Shown in pieces: positions 54,196-63,549 of a stretch of DNA of 64,000 nucleotides. The notes under the pieces were generated by a model. It was not told where the DNA came from, ran no database searches, and saw only the letters and a list, made by a program, of their open reading frames with translations. Position 1 is the first letter of the stretch, and each line of letters begins with the position of its first letter. Position numbers and translations under genes: made by a program. This DNA is from Flavobacterium nitrogenifigens (GTDB lineage: Bacteria > Bacteroidota > Bacteroidia > Flavobacteriales > Flavobacteriaceae), in NCBI RefSeq assembly GCF_003254565.1, contig NZ_QJRI01000178.1, positions 62,001 to 126,000 of the forward strand. The letters run 5' to 3'.

Positions 54196-55011
54196 ATGAA
54201 TTCTTTACAGACTATAATTGAACAAGCTTGGGAAAACAGAGCTTTATTGCAAGAAACTACAACTACAGATGCCATTAGAGAGGTTATCGAATTGGTAGAC
54301 GCAGGAAAATTACGTGTTGCTGAACCAGTTGGTGACAAATGGCAAGTAAACGAATGGGTTAAGAAAGCAGTTGTAATGTATTTCCCGATTCAGAAAATGG
54401 AAACATGGGAATCTGGTATTTTTGAATACCACGACAAAATGTTGCTAAAAAGAAATTATGCTGAAAAAGGAATCCGCGTGGTGCCAAATGCTGTTGCTCG
54501 TTATGGTGCTTACATCTCAAGCGGTGTAATCTTAATGCCAAGTTACGTAAACATTGGTGCTTATGTAGACGAAGGAACAATGGTTGATACTTGGGCAACT
54601 GTAGGAAGCTGTGCTCAAATTGGTAAAAACGTTCACTTAAGCGGTGGTGTTGGTATTGGTGGTGTTCTTGAGCCATTACAAGCAGCTCCAGTAATTATTG
54701 AAGATGGTGCTTTTATCGGTTCTCGTTGTATTGTTGTTGAAGGTGTTCACGTTGGTAAAGAAGCAGTTCTTGGTGCTAACGTATGCTTGACAGCATCTAC
54801 TAAAATTATTGATGTTACGGGCGATGAGCCAGTTGAAATGAAAGGTTATGTACCTGCTCGTTCTGTGGTTATCCCAGGAAGCTATACAAAGAAATTTGCT
54901 GCTGGAGAATATCAAGTTCCTTGCGCCTTAATCATTGGAACTCGTAAACCATCTACAGATTTAAAAACTTCTTTAAACAATGCACTTCGTGAGTACGATG
55001 TTGCAGTATAG
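54196..55011 (+). CDS. dapD: Tetrahydrodipicolinate N-succinyltransferase
   Basis: A 271-residue enzyme: an N-terminal helical domain, a left-handed beta-helix of hexapeptides from about 100 to 230 (GAYVDEGTMVDTWATVGSCA and GGVGIGGVLEPLQAAP are family hallmarks) and a C-terminal strand and helix. It transfers succinyl from succinyl-CoA to tetrahydrodipicolinate on the way to meso-diaminopimelate and lysine. It has its own promoter and terminator. Confidence 0.96.
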   Translation: MNSLQTIIEQAWENRALLQETTTTDAIREVIELVDAGKLRVAEPVGDKWQVNEWVKKAVVMYFPIQKMETWESGIFEYHDKMLLKRNYAEKGIRVVPNAVARYGAYISSGVILMPSYVNIGAYVDEGTMVDTWATVGSCAQIGKNVHLSGGVGIGGVLEPLQAAPVIIEDGAFIGSRCIVVEGVHVGKEAVLGANVCLTASTKIIDVTGDEPVEMKGYVPARSVVIPGSYTKKFAAGEYQVPCALIIGTRKPSTDLKTSLNNALREYDVAV

Positions 55012-55032
55012 ATTTTAAGAAATCCTAAAATT

Positions 55033-55076
55033 AAAAATCCAAAATCCAATTGATTATTATTGGATTTTGGATTTTT
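55033..55076 (+). terminator. Terminator after dapD
   Basis: An 18-bp perfect stem, AAAAATCCAAAATCCAAT with its complement, 8-base loop and T run. Confidence 0.93.
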
Positions 55077-55118
55077 TTTGCTTCAATTTGTACCACTCAA
55101 TCCGATTAAGAGTTTTAC

Positions 55119-56183
55119 ATGAAGATACTTGTTATTCAACAGAAAATGATTGGCGATGTTTTGGTCAGCAGCATTATATGCAACAATCTGCGTACAGCTT
55201 ATCCAAATGCGCAAATAGATTATCTGGTTTACGCTTCGACAACCGCTGTTTTAGAAGGAAATTCAAATATTGACAATATCATTTTATTTGAAGAAAAGCA
55301 TCGTCAGAGTAAAAAAGAACTTTTAAATCTGGGCTTGCAAATTAGAAAAGAAAAATATGATCTGATTATTGACGCTTATTCTAAATTAGAAAGTTGGATT
55401 TTGGTGTTTTTAAGCAATGCCAAGAGAAAAATTTCATACAAAAAACCAGGAAGAACATTTTTATACACCGACAATGTTCCGTTTGAACCTTTTCCTAAAA
55501 CCAATTTAGGTTTGGCAATAGAAAGAAGACTTTCTTTATTAGAGCCTCTTGATCTTAAAATTGAGATAAATCCGATTCCTAAATTATTTGTTTCTGAAAA
55601 AGAAAATAAAGAAGCCATTGCGTTATTCGAAAAACATCAGGTTCGAAAAGACAGAAAAACCATCATGATTAGCCTTTTAGGCAGCGAAAAACTTAAAACC
55701 TATCCTTTGGAGTTTATGGCTAAAGTAATTGATTATATAGCTGATTATGCTGATGTAAACATTCTTTTTAACTATTTTCCTAAACAGTTAGAAGAAGCCA
55801 AAACTGTTTTTAACACCTGCAAACCATCAACTCAGGAAAAAATCTATTTTGATTTGCTCGGAGGCGATCTTCGTTCGTTCATTGGTCTTGTAAACCAATG
55901 CGATCTTATTATCGGGAATGATGGTGGAGCCATTAATATGGCAAAAGCTTTAGAAAAACCTTCATTCATAATTTTTTCACCTTGGATTGAAAAGAAAATC
56001 TGGGCTACTTTTGAAGATGGAATTCATCATCTTTCTGTACATTTAAAAGATTATCATGAAAATTTGTTTGAAGGCAAATCTGAAAAAATGCTAAAAAAAG
56101 AAGCATTGTCTTTGTATCAGGAATTTAAACCTGAATATTTTAAAGATAAAATCGAGTCGTTCCTAGAAAAAAACATCCGCTAA
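55119..56183 (+). CDS. Glycosyltransferase family 9 (heptosyltransferase-like)
   Basis: A 354-residue GT-B enzyme. The start MKILVIQQKMIGDVLVSSII has the family GDxxxxxP-like opening region. The C-half has ISLLGSEKLKTYPLEFM and the nucleotide-sugar site IGNDGGAINMAKALEKPSF. GT9 enzymes add heptose or related sugars to the lipopolysaccharide core from ADP-activated donors. The next gene begins three bases after its stop, so they form a unit. Confidence 0.9.
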   Translation: MKILVIQQKMIGDVLVSSIICNNLRTAYPNAQIDYLVYASTTAVLEGNSNIDNIILFEEKHRQSKKELLNLGLQIRKEKYDLIIDAYSKLESWILVFLSNAKRKISYKKPGRTFLYTDNVPFEPFPKTNLGLAIERRLSLLEPLDLKIEINPIPKLFVSEKENKEAIALFEKHQVRKDRKTIMISLLGSEKLKTYPLEFMAKVIDYIADYADVNILFNYFPKQLEEAKTVFNTCKPSTQEKIYFDLLGGDLRSFIGLVNQCDLIIGNDGGAINMAKALEKPSFIIFSPWIEKKIWATFEDGIHHLSVHLKDYHENLFEGKSEKMLKKEALSLYQEFKPEYFKDKIESFLEKNIR

Positions 56184-56186
56184 AAA

Positions 56187-56945
56187 ATGGCTCTAAAACA
56201 ATCATTATCGGCTTTATTAATAACGTATAATGAAGAACACAACATACGTGAGGTTCTTAATAATCTAGTTTTTGCCGATGAAATTATCGTTGTTGATTCT
56301 TTTAGCACCGATAAGACTTTTGAGATTGCTTCTAGCTATAAAAACGTAAAAACTTTTCAACGTCCTTTTGACAATTTTGCTCTTCAGCGAAATTATACTA
56401 TTAATCTTGCTTCAAATTCGTGGATACTTTTTATTGATGCCGATGAAAGAGTCACTCCTGAACTTCAGCAAGAAATCAATACGATTATACATCAGGAAAA
56501 AAGTGCCTCAGCATATTTTATGTATCGTGATTTTATTTTTGAAAATAGAAAATTAAATTTCAGCGGCTGGCAAACCGACAAAATTATCCGTCTTTTTAAA
56601 AAAGAAAATGCTGTTTACAATTTAAATAAAATTATACATGAAAAATTAATTGTAAATGGAGAAATTAAAATACTAAAAAACCGATTAACTCATTACTCCT
56701 ATTCTAATTATGACGATTACAAGCAAAAAATGATCTTTTACGGTAAATTAAAAGCGCAGGAAGAATTAATGAAAAACACCAATCCAACATTCTTTCATTT
56801 TTACATCAGACCTGCATATCAATTTTTGAATCAATATGTTTTTCGATTCGGATTTTTAGATGGCAAAAAAGGGATTATAGTCTGCTATCTAAATGCATTG
56901 AGTGTCGCAGAACGTTTTCGGGAATTAAAAAAAATAAAGAAATAG
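56187..56945 (+). CDS. Glycosyltransferase family 2 (WaaE/KdtX-like)
   Basis: A 252-residue GT-A enzyme with SALLITYNEEHNIREVLNNL, EIIVVDSFSTDKT and the metal-binding ILFIDADERVTPELQ. The later part FSGWQTDKIIRLFKKENAVY is characteristic of WaaE/KdtX-type core beta-glucosyltransferases. Together with the GT9 gene before it and the kinase gene after it, it points to lipopolysaccharide core building at the inner membrane. Confidence 0.9.
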   Translation: MALKQSLSALLITYNEEHNIREVLNNLVFADEIIVVDSFSTDKTFEIASSYKNVKTFQRPFDNFALQRNYTINLASNSWILFIDADERVTPELQQEINTIIHQEKSASAYFMYRDFIFENRKLNFSGWQTDKIIRLFKKENAVYNLNKIIHEKLIVNGEIKILKNRLTHYSYSNYDDYKQKMIFYGKLKAQEELMKNTNPTFFHFYIRPAYQFLNQYVFRFGFLDGKKGIIVCYLNALSVAERFRELKKIKK

Positions 56946-56947
56946 AA

Positions 56948-57718
56948 TTAAGACTTTTTCCAGAATTTCAATTTCTTCTTTAATCTTTTCTTTTTCATAA
57001 ATTCTTCCTGAAAATTGGAAGTCGCCTGCCACATTTTTTCAAAGATCTCAGATTCAGACTTATTGGTATAGAATTTTGAATATTCATTACTCATTACTTC
57101 AATCATTTCTTTTTTAGGCGTTAAACGACTGAAATTATTCATTCGTTGTTCAAAAGACATGGTATCATAAAAATTCATTCGGTTTAAATCAACCAAAAAG
57201 AATTCATATTCAGTATCACTTATTTTTTTAATTAAAGTATTTCCTGGCGAATGATCTAAAAATTCTACTCCTTTTTCATGAAGCTCAAAAGTAAATTTCA
57301 CAAACTGCCTTAAAATATTATCATGATCTGGATAATCAGGAATTTCAACCAATTCCCTATAAGTAAGCTCTGTAATTAAATGCTCACTAGCATAATAACT
57401 ATCTTTTAATCCTATTAGATTAAAGTTTTCCAGAAATGCAATTGGTTGAGGCGTTCCAATACCTTTTTCTAATAAAATAGTCGCAAACTCAAAGGAGCGC
57501 TTTGCTTTTGACTTTCTAAAATAACGGTAAGCTACCTTATTAATAATATTTGGAATTTTAAACGATTTGATATTAATCGTTTTTTCATCAAGGCTAAAAA
57601 GCTTTATTTTATTTCGATCGCCATTACCAAAAAGAGTTCCTGAGGTATTAAAAGTTTTAATTTTATCAAGAATTAAAGCTGAGCTAGTTTCAAAAATGGG
57701 ATTTACTTTAAAATTCAT
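56948..57718 (-). CDS. Lipopolysaccharide core kinase-like protein (Kdo/WaaP family)
   Basis: A 256-residue small kinase-fold protein. The nucleotide-site Lys region is YRYFRKSKAKRSFEFA, the catalytic loop FLDHSPGNTLIK carries the Asp and Asn expected of this fold, and the metal-binding Asp is in FFLVDLNRMNF. Family members phosphorylate Kdo or heptose in the lipid A core. It is convergent with the GT2 gene with only two bases between stops, and divergent from the next glycosyltransferase. Confidence 0.83.
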   Translation of the reverse strand: MNFKVNPIFETSSALILDKIKTFNTSGTLFGNGDRNKIKLFSLDEKTINIKSFKIPNIINKVAYRYFRKSKAKRSFEFATILLEKGIGTPQPIAFLENFNLIGLKDSYYASEHLITELTYRELVEIPDYPDHDNILRQFVKFTFELHEKGVEFLDHSPGNTLIKKISDTEYEFFLVDLNRMNFYDTMSFEQRMNNFSRLTPKKEMIEVMSNEYSKFYTNKSESEIFEKMWQATSNFQEEFMKKKRLKKKLKFWKKS

Positions 57719-57796
57719 CAGTAGATTTATATATTAACAAAAATACGCATAGAATTTTAGACTTCAAATTATTATTGTATTTTCGTTAAAAAAAAT

Positions 57797-58873
57797 ATGT
57801 CAGAGAAGAAAAGTGTTTTTTTAGAAACTCACAATATAAACAATCGAGCTACTGGTTTAGGCACTTTTAATTACGAACTTATTAAAGGATTAAATCAATT
57901 ATCATTTGATAATTTGCAAATTCACCTAAATGCAGGTAAACCTGAATTGCTTAAGGACGAGTTTAATGACAAATTTAAATATCACAAATACAGATCTTTT
58001 CACAGATATAAACCTTTCAGACCTGTTGATAAATTTGATTTATGGCATTCTGTAAACCAGAATTCTAAATTAGAGCCAAGAACTAATACTAAATATCTCC
58101 TAACGATTCATGATGTCAATTTTGTAGAAGAAATATCTGCCGATATGAATCATAAACGTAATCGTTTATTCCTCGAAAAACTGAATAAAGCAACCGCTAT
58201 TACCTATATCTCTGAGTTTGCCAAAAAACAAACGCATCAGTATTTTAAAGTGCCTAATGTACCTGAGCACATTATTTACAACGGAAACCCAATATCTACT
58301 TTACTTGACACCACAAATTTTGTAAGCAACATTCCGGTAGATAAACCTTTTTTTTATACTATTGGGGATTTTATCGAAAGAAAAAATTATGTTTCGATCG
58401 TGAATATGATGAAATTAGTAAAAGATTTTAATTTGATCATTTCTGGGAATAATTCTAAAAAATACGGTGGTGTTATTAGAAAATTAATTGATGATAATGG
58501 TTTGCAGAATCAGGTTTTCTTGACTGGAAAAGTAAGTAATGAAGCCAAACAATTTTACATGAAAAATTGTACCGCATTTCTTTTCCCATCCATAAGAGAA
58601 GGATTTGGACTGCCGCCTATTGAAGCTATGAGTTTTGGAAAACCAGTATTCTTATCAGACAAGACTTCGCTTCCTGAAATTGGAGGAGATATAGCTAATT
58701 ATTGGAGCGATTTTGATCCTGAATATATGAAAAATATTCTTTTTAAAGGATTAGAACATTTTAACGATCATAAAAACGAACTGGAGCCTTTATTGAAAAA
58801 AAGAGCTGCAAGTTTCGATTGGAAAATTGCAGCTGCAGAATATTTAAATGTTTATCATCAAATCTTGAAATAA
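57797..58873 (+). CDS. Glycosyltransferase family 4 (GT-B)
   Basis: A 358-residue enzyme. The donor site is in the C-half: GKVSNEAKQFYMKNCTAF, FPSIREGFGLPPIEAMSFGK and SLPEIGGDIANY, the usual GT4 EGFGLP pattern. The N-half has NNRATGLGTFNYELIKGL. Donor and acceptor sugars cannot be told from sequence. Its stop is one base from the stop of the convergent next gene. Confidence 0.9.
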   Translation: MSEKKSVFLETHNINNRATGLGTFNYELIKGLNQLSFDNLQIHLNAGKPELLKDEFNDKFKYHKYRSFHRYKPFRPVDKFDLWHSVNQNSKLEPRTNTKYLLTIHDVNFVEEISADMNHKRNRLFLEKLNKATAITYISEFAKKQTHQYFKVPNVPEHIIYNGNPISTLLDTTNFVSNIPVDKPFFYTIGDFIERKNYVSIVNMMKLVKDFNLIISGNNSKKYGGVIRKLIDDNGLQNQVFLTGKVSNEAKQFYMKNCTAFLFPSIREGFGLPPIEAMSFGKPVFLSDKTSLPEIGGDIANYWSDFDPEYMKNILFKGLEHFNDHKNELEPLLKKRAASFDWKIAAAEYLNVYHQILK

Positions 58874-58874
58874 A

Positions 58875-59741
58875 CTATTTTTTAGTTAAATGTTTAAACC
58901 ATTGCCCGAAGTTCTTTTTCCATATGTAAAAGCCTGAGGGCAATACTTCATCAAAATCTAAATTTTTCTCGATTTCATTAAAACTACTTCCTTTTACGAA
59001 AGCCAGTTTTTTCCATTTTTCAGGTTCCATGTAAAAAAAGTTTCTCATAGTTTTATAATTACTTTCATTTACGGTTTCCCATTTTTCTAAAAACTCTTCT
59101 TTATTAATATCGGTGTCGTGGCCCCAATTATTGAATTTCATTTCAAGCTCTTCTTTTGTTCTCGAAATGCATTCATGAAGAACTGCTCCTTTATAATAAA
59201 TTATTCTTTTGCGAGTTTGTCTTCCTATTCGGTAACTTGGAAAATTTGTGGCAACCATGATTTTCGTAGGCTTTTCCACATATAATACTCCATTATCAAC
59301 CCTTTTGTAAAGATTAATTAAATAAGGAGATATTTGAATTTGGTTTTTCTGCGGATTATCAAGATAATGATCTTTAGATCGCAAGAAATCTACAAATCCT
59401 TTGAAATCTAAAAAATACTCATCTGCGTCTAATTGAATCAGCCAATTGCCTACACCCATTTTCTCTGCAAGTGCTTTGCGTTCTAGAACTTCACACTGCA
59501 TACTCGTTAATTCTGGATGATAAAAATTATCTTCTAATATCTCAATTTTAAAATCAACATCAATCCATTTTATCCATTCAAAGAAATCTTGCCTAATTTC
59601 GAAAGTTTCTCCTTTCCAGGTTTTTCTTTGCTTATCAATTGCTAAAAAAATTGAATCGGATTCTTTGTAAATTTGCGGTATTGCTATTTTAAGCAATTCA
59701 TAGTCATAAGACACTAAAAATCCAACCTGAATTTTTTTCAT
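58875..59741 (-). CDS. Glycosyltransferase family 2-like protein
   Basis: A 288-residue protein with a GT-A-like core: the start QVGFLVSYDYELLKIAIPQI and the DxD-like WLIQLDADEYFLDFKGF. The C-half has Arg- and aromatic-rich strings (RTRKRIIYYKGAVLHECISR). It is more distant from classic GT2 than its neighbours, and the acceptor is unknown. Confidence 0.78.
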   Translation of the reverse strand: MKKIQVGFLVSYDYELLKIAIPQIYKESDSIFLAIDKQRKTWKGETFEIRQDFFEWIKWIDVDFKIEILEDNFYHPELTSMQCEVLERKALAEKMGVGNWLIQLDADEYFLDFKGFVDFLRSKDHYLDNPQKNQIQISPYLINLYKRVDNGVLYVEKPTKIMVATNFPSYRIGRQTRKRIIYYKGAVLHECISRTKEELEMKFNNWGHDTDINKEEFLEKWETVNESNYKTMRNFFYMEPEKWKKLAFVKGSSFNEIEKNLDFDEVLPSGFYIWKKNFGQWFKHLTKK

Positions 59742-59833
59742 TTATTTAAATTTGTTAGGGCAAAGATAATAACATTCTGACATTATCAATGAAAATTACT
59801 ATTTATTCTTTAAGATAATTTTAACTTAAATAT

Positions 59834-59841
59834 TACCTTTG
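59834..59841 (+). promoter_or_regulatory. -7 promoter element of the GT2 gene at 59861
   Basis: TACCTTTG, matching TAnnTTTG, 19 bases before the ATG. Confidence 0.55.
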
Positions 59842-59860
59842 TTTTATCAAAACAAAAATC

Positions 59861-60871
59861 ATGCTAGAACCAAAAATTTCTGTAATAATGCCCGTCTTCA
59901 ATGCATTTCCTTTCTTAAGCGAAAGCATTCAAAGTATATTGAACCAAACTTTTTCTGAATTTGAACTTATAATTTTAAACGATAAATCTACCGATGAAAG
60001 CTTACAAATAATTAACAATTTTAAAGCTATAGACAACCGTATTGTTTTAATTGATAAAGAACAGAATGTTGGCCCTGCAAATCTCAGAAACGAGGGAATA
60101 AATATTGCAAAAGGAGATTATATCGCGTTAATGGATGCCGATGATATTGCCATGCCCAATCGTTTCGAAAAACAACTTACATTTCTAAAAAACAATCCTG
60201 AAATTGGATTATGCGGCACTTGGTTTACTTTTTTTGACGCAGAAAGTAAAACTATTAAGCATAGTGTAGACAGTGACGCTATAAAAGTATCATTTTTACA
60301 CAGTTGTAACATTGGAAATCCAACTGTAATGTTTAAAAAAGAGGTTTTGGGAGATTTAAAATTCGACAATGATTACGTTCCTGTTGAAGATTATGACTTA
60401 TGGAGCCGATTATTGGCTAAAACTAAATTTTATAATATTCCCGAATCCTTATTAAATTACAGACAGCACAATACAAACATTAGCAAAACAAAAGTTGACA
60501 ATGTAAATCGATCTGTAAGAAGGGTAAAAATAAATCAACTTGCGCATTTAGAAATTTCAGATTCTGATCCAAAAATCGATTCTTACTTAAATGCTGTTTC
60601 CCTAAAGAAAAAGCTTTCTCCTGAAGAAATTATAGAAAGCATAAATGCTTCTAAGCATCTTATTACTCAAAATGCAAAGATTAATTATTTCAATCAGGAA
60701 TTATTTGAGAAACATATTAATAAAGTCTTAATACGTTCCATTAGAAATGCGGCAAGTTACAATAAGACCTTTTATAGATTTCTTAAAAGTGATGCTGCCT
60801 CAATATTCAATAAAATCAGTTTATTGGACAGAACAATTATTTACTTTAAATCTTTAAAAGGAGGAAAATAA
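59861..60871 (+). CDS. Glycosyltransferase family 2
   Basis: A 336-residue GT-A enzyme: KISVIMPVFNAFPFLSESIQ, FELIILNDKSTDESLQII, KGDYIALMDADDIAMPNRFE with the DxD motif, and VPVEDYDLWSRLLAKTKFYN with the catalytic-base region. The C-terminal 100 residues are helical and probably touch the membrane or acceptor. It is convergent with the next GT2 gene with two bases between stops. Confidence 0.92.
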   Translation: MLEPKISVIMPVFNAFPFLSESIQSILNQTFSEFELIILNDKSTDESLQIINNFKAIDNRIVLIDKEQNVGPANLRNEGINIAKGDYIALMDADDIAMPNRFEKQLTFLKNNPEIGLCGTWFTFFDAESKTIKHSVDSDAIKVSFLHSCNIGNPTVMFKKEVLGDLKFDNDYVPVEDYDLWSRLLAKTKFYNIPESLLNYRQHNTNISKTKVDNVNRSVRRVKINQLAHLEISDSDPKIDSYLNAVSLKKKLSPEEIIESINASKHLITQNAKINYFNQELFEKHINKVLIRSIRNAASYNKTFYRFLKSDAASIFNKISLLDRTIIYFKSLKGGK

Positions 60872-60873
60872 CA

Positions 60874-61839
60874 TTATGTATTTGATTTTATGTAACGCCA
60901 TAAAAATTTAATTTTCACCAGTAAAGATGCTTGTTGTAAAAATTCATCAATCGCTTTTCTAGGCTCTTCAGCATTTTTAAACTCATCATGCTTTCGAAGT
61001 TTTAAAGCTTCAACAGCAGAAGCTTTTAACAAAGAAGTCATCACTTTTTTAATATTCGCAGTTCTAGATTGAGGGATATTTTCGAATATTTCTTTAATAT
61101 TTAAATATGATGAATAACGTTGAAAAAATGGTGTTTTTAAAGAATACACTCCTCCAGAATGCAATCTATAAACGCCACCTTGAAAATTCATAAAAGCTCC
61201 TTTTCCGTGGCATAATGCCAATGCATAAAGTGTATTGTCTTTTCCGTACTTAAATTTTTTATAATCTAATGGATCAACTGCCTCTTTTTTGAAAACACAA
61301 GTTAATGTATATGTACAGTAAGGCTGGAAAATAGTATTAAAATCTATTGTATAAACTTCCGGCAAAGTATCTTTAAAATCATTCGGAACTAATTGAGTAT
61401 CTTTTCTATTAAGATAATCTGTCCATGCAATTACATAATCGTTATTGTTTTCTAAAAAATCAACCTGTTTCTGTAGTTTGAACTCATCAATCCAATAATC
61501 ATCACCTTCGCATAACGCAATATATTTTCCTTTTGCCATAGGAAAAGTGATATCACTCCAAAAATTTACTTTCTTAGAATATTGGTTTTCCTTCTGTAAA
61601 ATACATTTAACAATCTGCGGATATTTTTCTGCATATTCTTTTAAAATAGAAGGTGTATTATCTGTCGAAGCATCATCATGGACAATTATTTCAAAAGGAA
61701 AAGTTGTTTTCTGATTTAGAAAACCGTCCAGGGCTTCTTTAATAAATTTTTCATGATTATAAGCATCACATAAAATGCTGACTAAAGGCTGTTCTGTATA
61801 GTCTTTCCCGTTTAAAATAATGCTATTTTGATCTTTCAT
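60874..61839 (-). CDS. Glycosyltransferase family 2
   Basis: A 321-residue GT-A enzyme: PLVSILCDAYNHEKFIKEAL, FEIIVHDDASTDNTPSILKE, KGKYIALCEGDDYWIDEFKL. The EGDDYW form is common in capsule and O-antigen transferases. The C-terminal part is helical. It is 60 bases downstream of the acyltransferase gene on the same strand, likely the same unit. Confidence 0.92.
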   Translation of the reverse strand: MKDQNSIILNGKDYTEQPLVSILCDAYNHEKFIKEALDGFLNQKTTFPFEIIVHDDASTDNTPSILKEYAEKYPQIVKCILQKENQYSKKVNFWSDITFPMAKGKYIALCEGDDYWIDEFKLQKQVDFLENNNDYVIAWTDYLNRKDTQLVPNDFKDTLPEVYTIDFNTIFQPYCTYTLTCVFKKEAVDPLDYKKFKYGKDNTLYALALCHGKGAFMNFQGGVYRLHSGGVYSLKTPFFQRYSSYLNIKEIFENIPQSRTANIKKVMTSLLKASAVEALKLRKHDEFKNAEEPRKAIDEFLQQASLLVKIKFLWRYIKSNT

Positions 61840-61899
61840 GAAGTGATTATTTCAGTAATTTAATATTGATAATCTGTAAATTACTTAAAGAGGTTTAAT

Positions 61900-62535
61900 T
61901 TAAAATTCAATTTTCTTAGCTGGAATACCAAAAACAGTCGTGTTTTCTTTGACATTTTTAATAACCAGACTCGCGGCACCAACCGTAGCTCCTTTTCGGA
62001 CAATAATGTTTGGCAATACTGTAGCTCTTGTGTTTAAGGTTACTTCTTCTTCCAAAACAACAAAACCGCCTGTAAAAGAATAGGAACTTACATGTGCCCA
62101 TTTACATATTTTTGTATCGTGCCCTAAACCTACATAACCTTGTATCGTTACAAAATCTTCTATAATACAATCATTGCTAATGTTAGCATACATAAAAACA
62201 AGCAAACCAGTTCCTACAACGGCATTGGTATTTAATTTTGTCGAAGGATGAATTAAATTGATAAACTTCCCTCCTTTTGCAAGAATTAATTCTGCATAAT
62301 GTTTTTTCCATTTTACAGATCCCATCGCGCAGACAAAAACATCGTTTTCCTCTATTTTATAATCTTCTACAGAAGATAATATCTGTGGATAGTTTGAAAA
62401 TCCTTCTAGAGCATCAGACTTATCATCCAAAAATCCTTTTACAACATACTCTATATTAAAACCAGCACACTGAGTGGCTAGATCATAAACTTCTCTACCA
62501 AAACCTCTCGCTCCTACAATTATTAAATTCTTCAT
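61900..62535 (-). CDS. NeuD/PglD-like sugar O/N-acyltransferase
   Basis: A 211-residue protein with an N-terminal Rossmann-like part (NLIIVGARGFGREVYDLATQ) and a left-handed beta-helix (NAVVGTGLLVFMYANISNDC, GHDTKICKWAHVSSYSFTGG). This two-part form is that of PglD and NeuD, which acylate amino or sialic-type sugars in glycan synthesis. Its start shares a base with the end of the KAS III gene, so they are coupled. The donor could be an acyl group made by its neighbours (inference). Confidence 0.88.
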   Translation of the reverse strand: MKNLIIVGARGFGREVYDLATQCAGFNIEYVVKGFLDDKSDALEGFSNYPQILSSVEDYKIEENDVFVCAMGSVKWKKHYAELILAKGGKFINLIHPSTKLNTNAVVGTGLLVFMYANISNDCIIEDFVTIQGYVGLGHDTKICKWAHVSSYSFTGGFVVLEEEVTLNTRATVLPNIIVRKGATVGAASLVIKNVKENTTVFGIPAKKIEF

Positions 62536-63542
62536 TATTCTATTATTAAATTACAGGCTGCCCACGAATATCCCACGCCAAAACCTGCTAGCACCACATT
62601 TTTTATATCCGTTAACTTCTCTTGTTTCTGAGCTTCATAAACAGCAATAGGAATGGTCGATGAAACGGTATTTCCGCAATGATCCATGGCGATGAAAAAT
62701 TTATCTTCCGGAATTTTTATCTTTTTCCTTAAATGGTTCAACATGTATTTATTGGCCTGATGGAAAATAAAAAGGTCGATATCATCTTTTGACAAATTAG
62801 ACTTTTCCAGAATTGATTCGGTAAGTTTAGGAACAAATTCTCCTGTAAAATTGAAAATTTCTGTTCCGTTCATGTATAGGTTTTTATCGTTTCGGATGTT
62901 TCCAAACTCATCTTCAATGTCATTACTATTTGAAACTGGAAAACGCATTCCGCCTTGTTTTACAATAAGATTTTCAGCTCCTTTTCCGTCTGTACCAAAA
63001 ATAAAATCACCAATAGAACAAAAGCCTTTTTCACTTGATATAAGCGTCGCAGCTGCGGCATCTCCAAAAATGGTTTTATTGCTTTTATCTTTCGGATGAA
63101 TGAATTTAGAATACGTTTCGGATGTAATTAATAGAATATTTTTAGCCATTCCACCAGCGATTAATCCTTTTGCCAGACTTAATCCATATACAAAACCAGA
63201 ACATCCTAAATTATAATCTAAAGCTCCTATTGAAGTATTTAAACTTAACTTTTCTTGAATAATACAAGCTGTTGTAGGCAAAAAATAATCTGGACTCTGC
63301 GTACAGAACAATAAAAAATCAATAGTCGATCTATCAATGCTATGTTCTGCAAAAAGCTTCTCAGCTGCTTTTACAGCCATATCTGATGAAAACTCGTCTG
63401 AAGCACTTATATGACGGGAATTAATCCCTGTTTTTGAGCTTATTTTTTCAATATCCCATTCTGGAAAATCCCTATTGATTAAATCATTTGACAAAACCGC
63501 TTCAGGCAGATAATACGAAATGGCTTTTATATTCGCTTTCAT
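62535..63542 (-). CDS. 3-oxoacyl-ACP synthase III family protein
   Basis: A 335-residue thiolase-fold enzyme from ATG 63542 (MKANIKAISYYLPEAVLSND), eight bases after the SDR stop; the longer frame overlaps the SDR. The triad is complete: Cys in NLGCSGFVYGL, His in FIFHQANKYML, Asn in HCGNTVSSTIP. It is not in a fatty-acid gene set but inside a glycan cluster, where such KAS III proteins make short beta-keto acyl chains for sugar decoration. I do not call it fabH for that reason. Confidence 0.88.
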   Translation of the reverse strand: MKANIKAISYYLPEAVLSNDLINRDFPEWDIEKISSKTGINSRHISASDEFSSDMAVKAAEKLFAEHSIDRSTIDFLLFCTQSPDYFLPTTACIIQEKLSLNTSIGALDYNLGCSGFVYGLSLAKGLIAGGMAKNILLITSETYSKFIHPKDKSNKTIFGDAAAATLISSEKGFCSIGDFIFGTDGKGAENLIVKQGGMRFPVSNSNDIEDEFGNIRNDKNLYMNGTEIFNFTGEFVPKLTESILEKSNLSKDDIDLFIFHQANKYMLNHLRKKIKIPEDKFFIAMDHCGNTVSSTIPIAVYEAQKQEKLTDIKNVVLAGFGVGYSWAACNLIIE

Positions 63543-63549
63543 CTTTGAT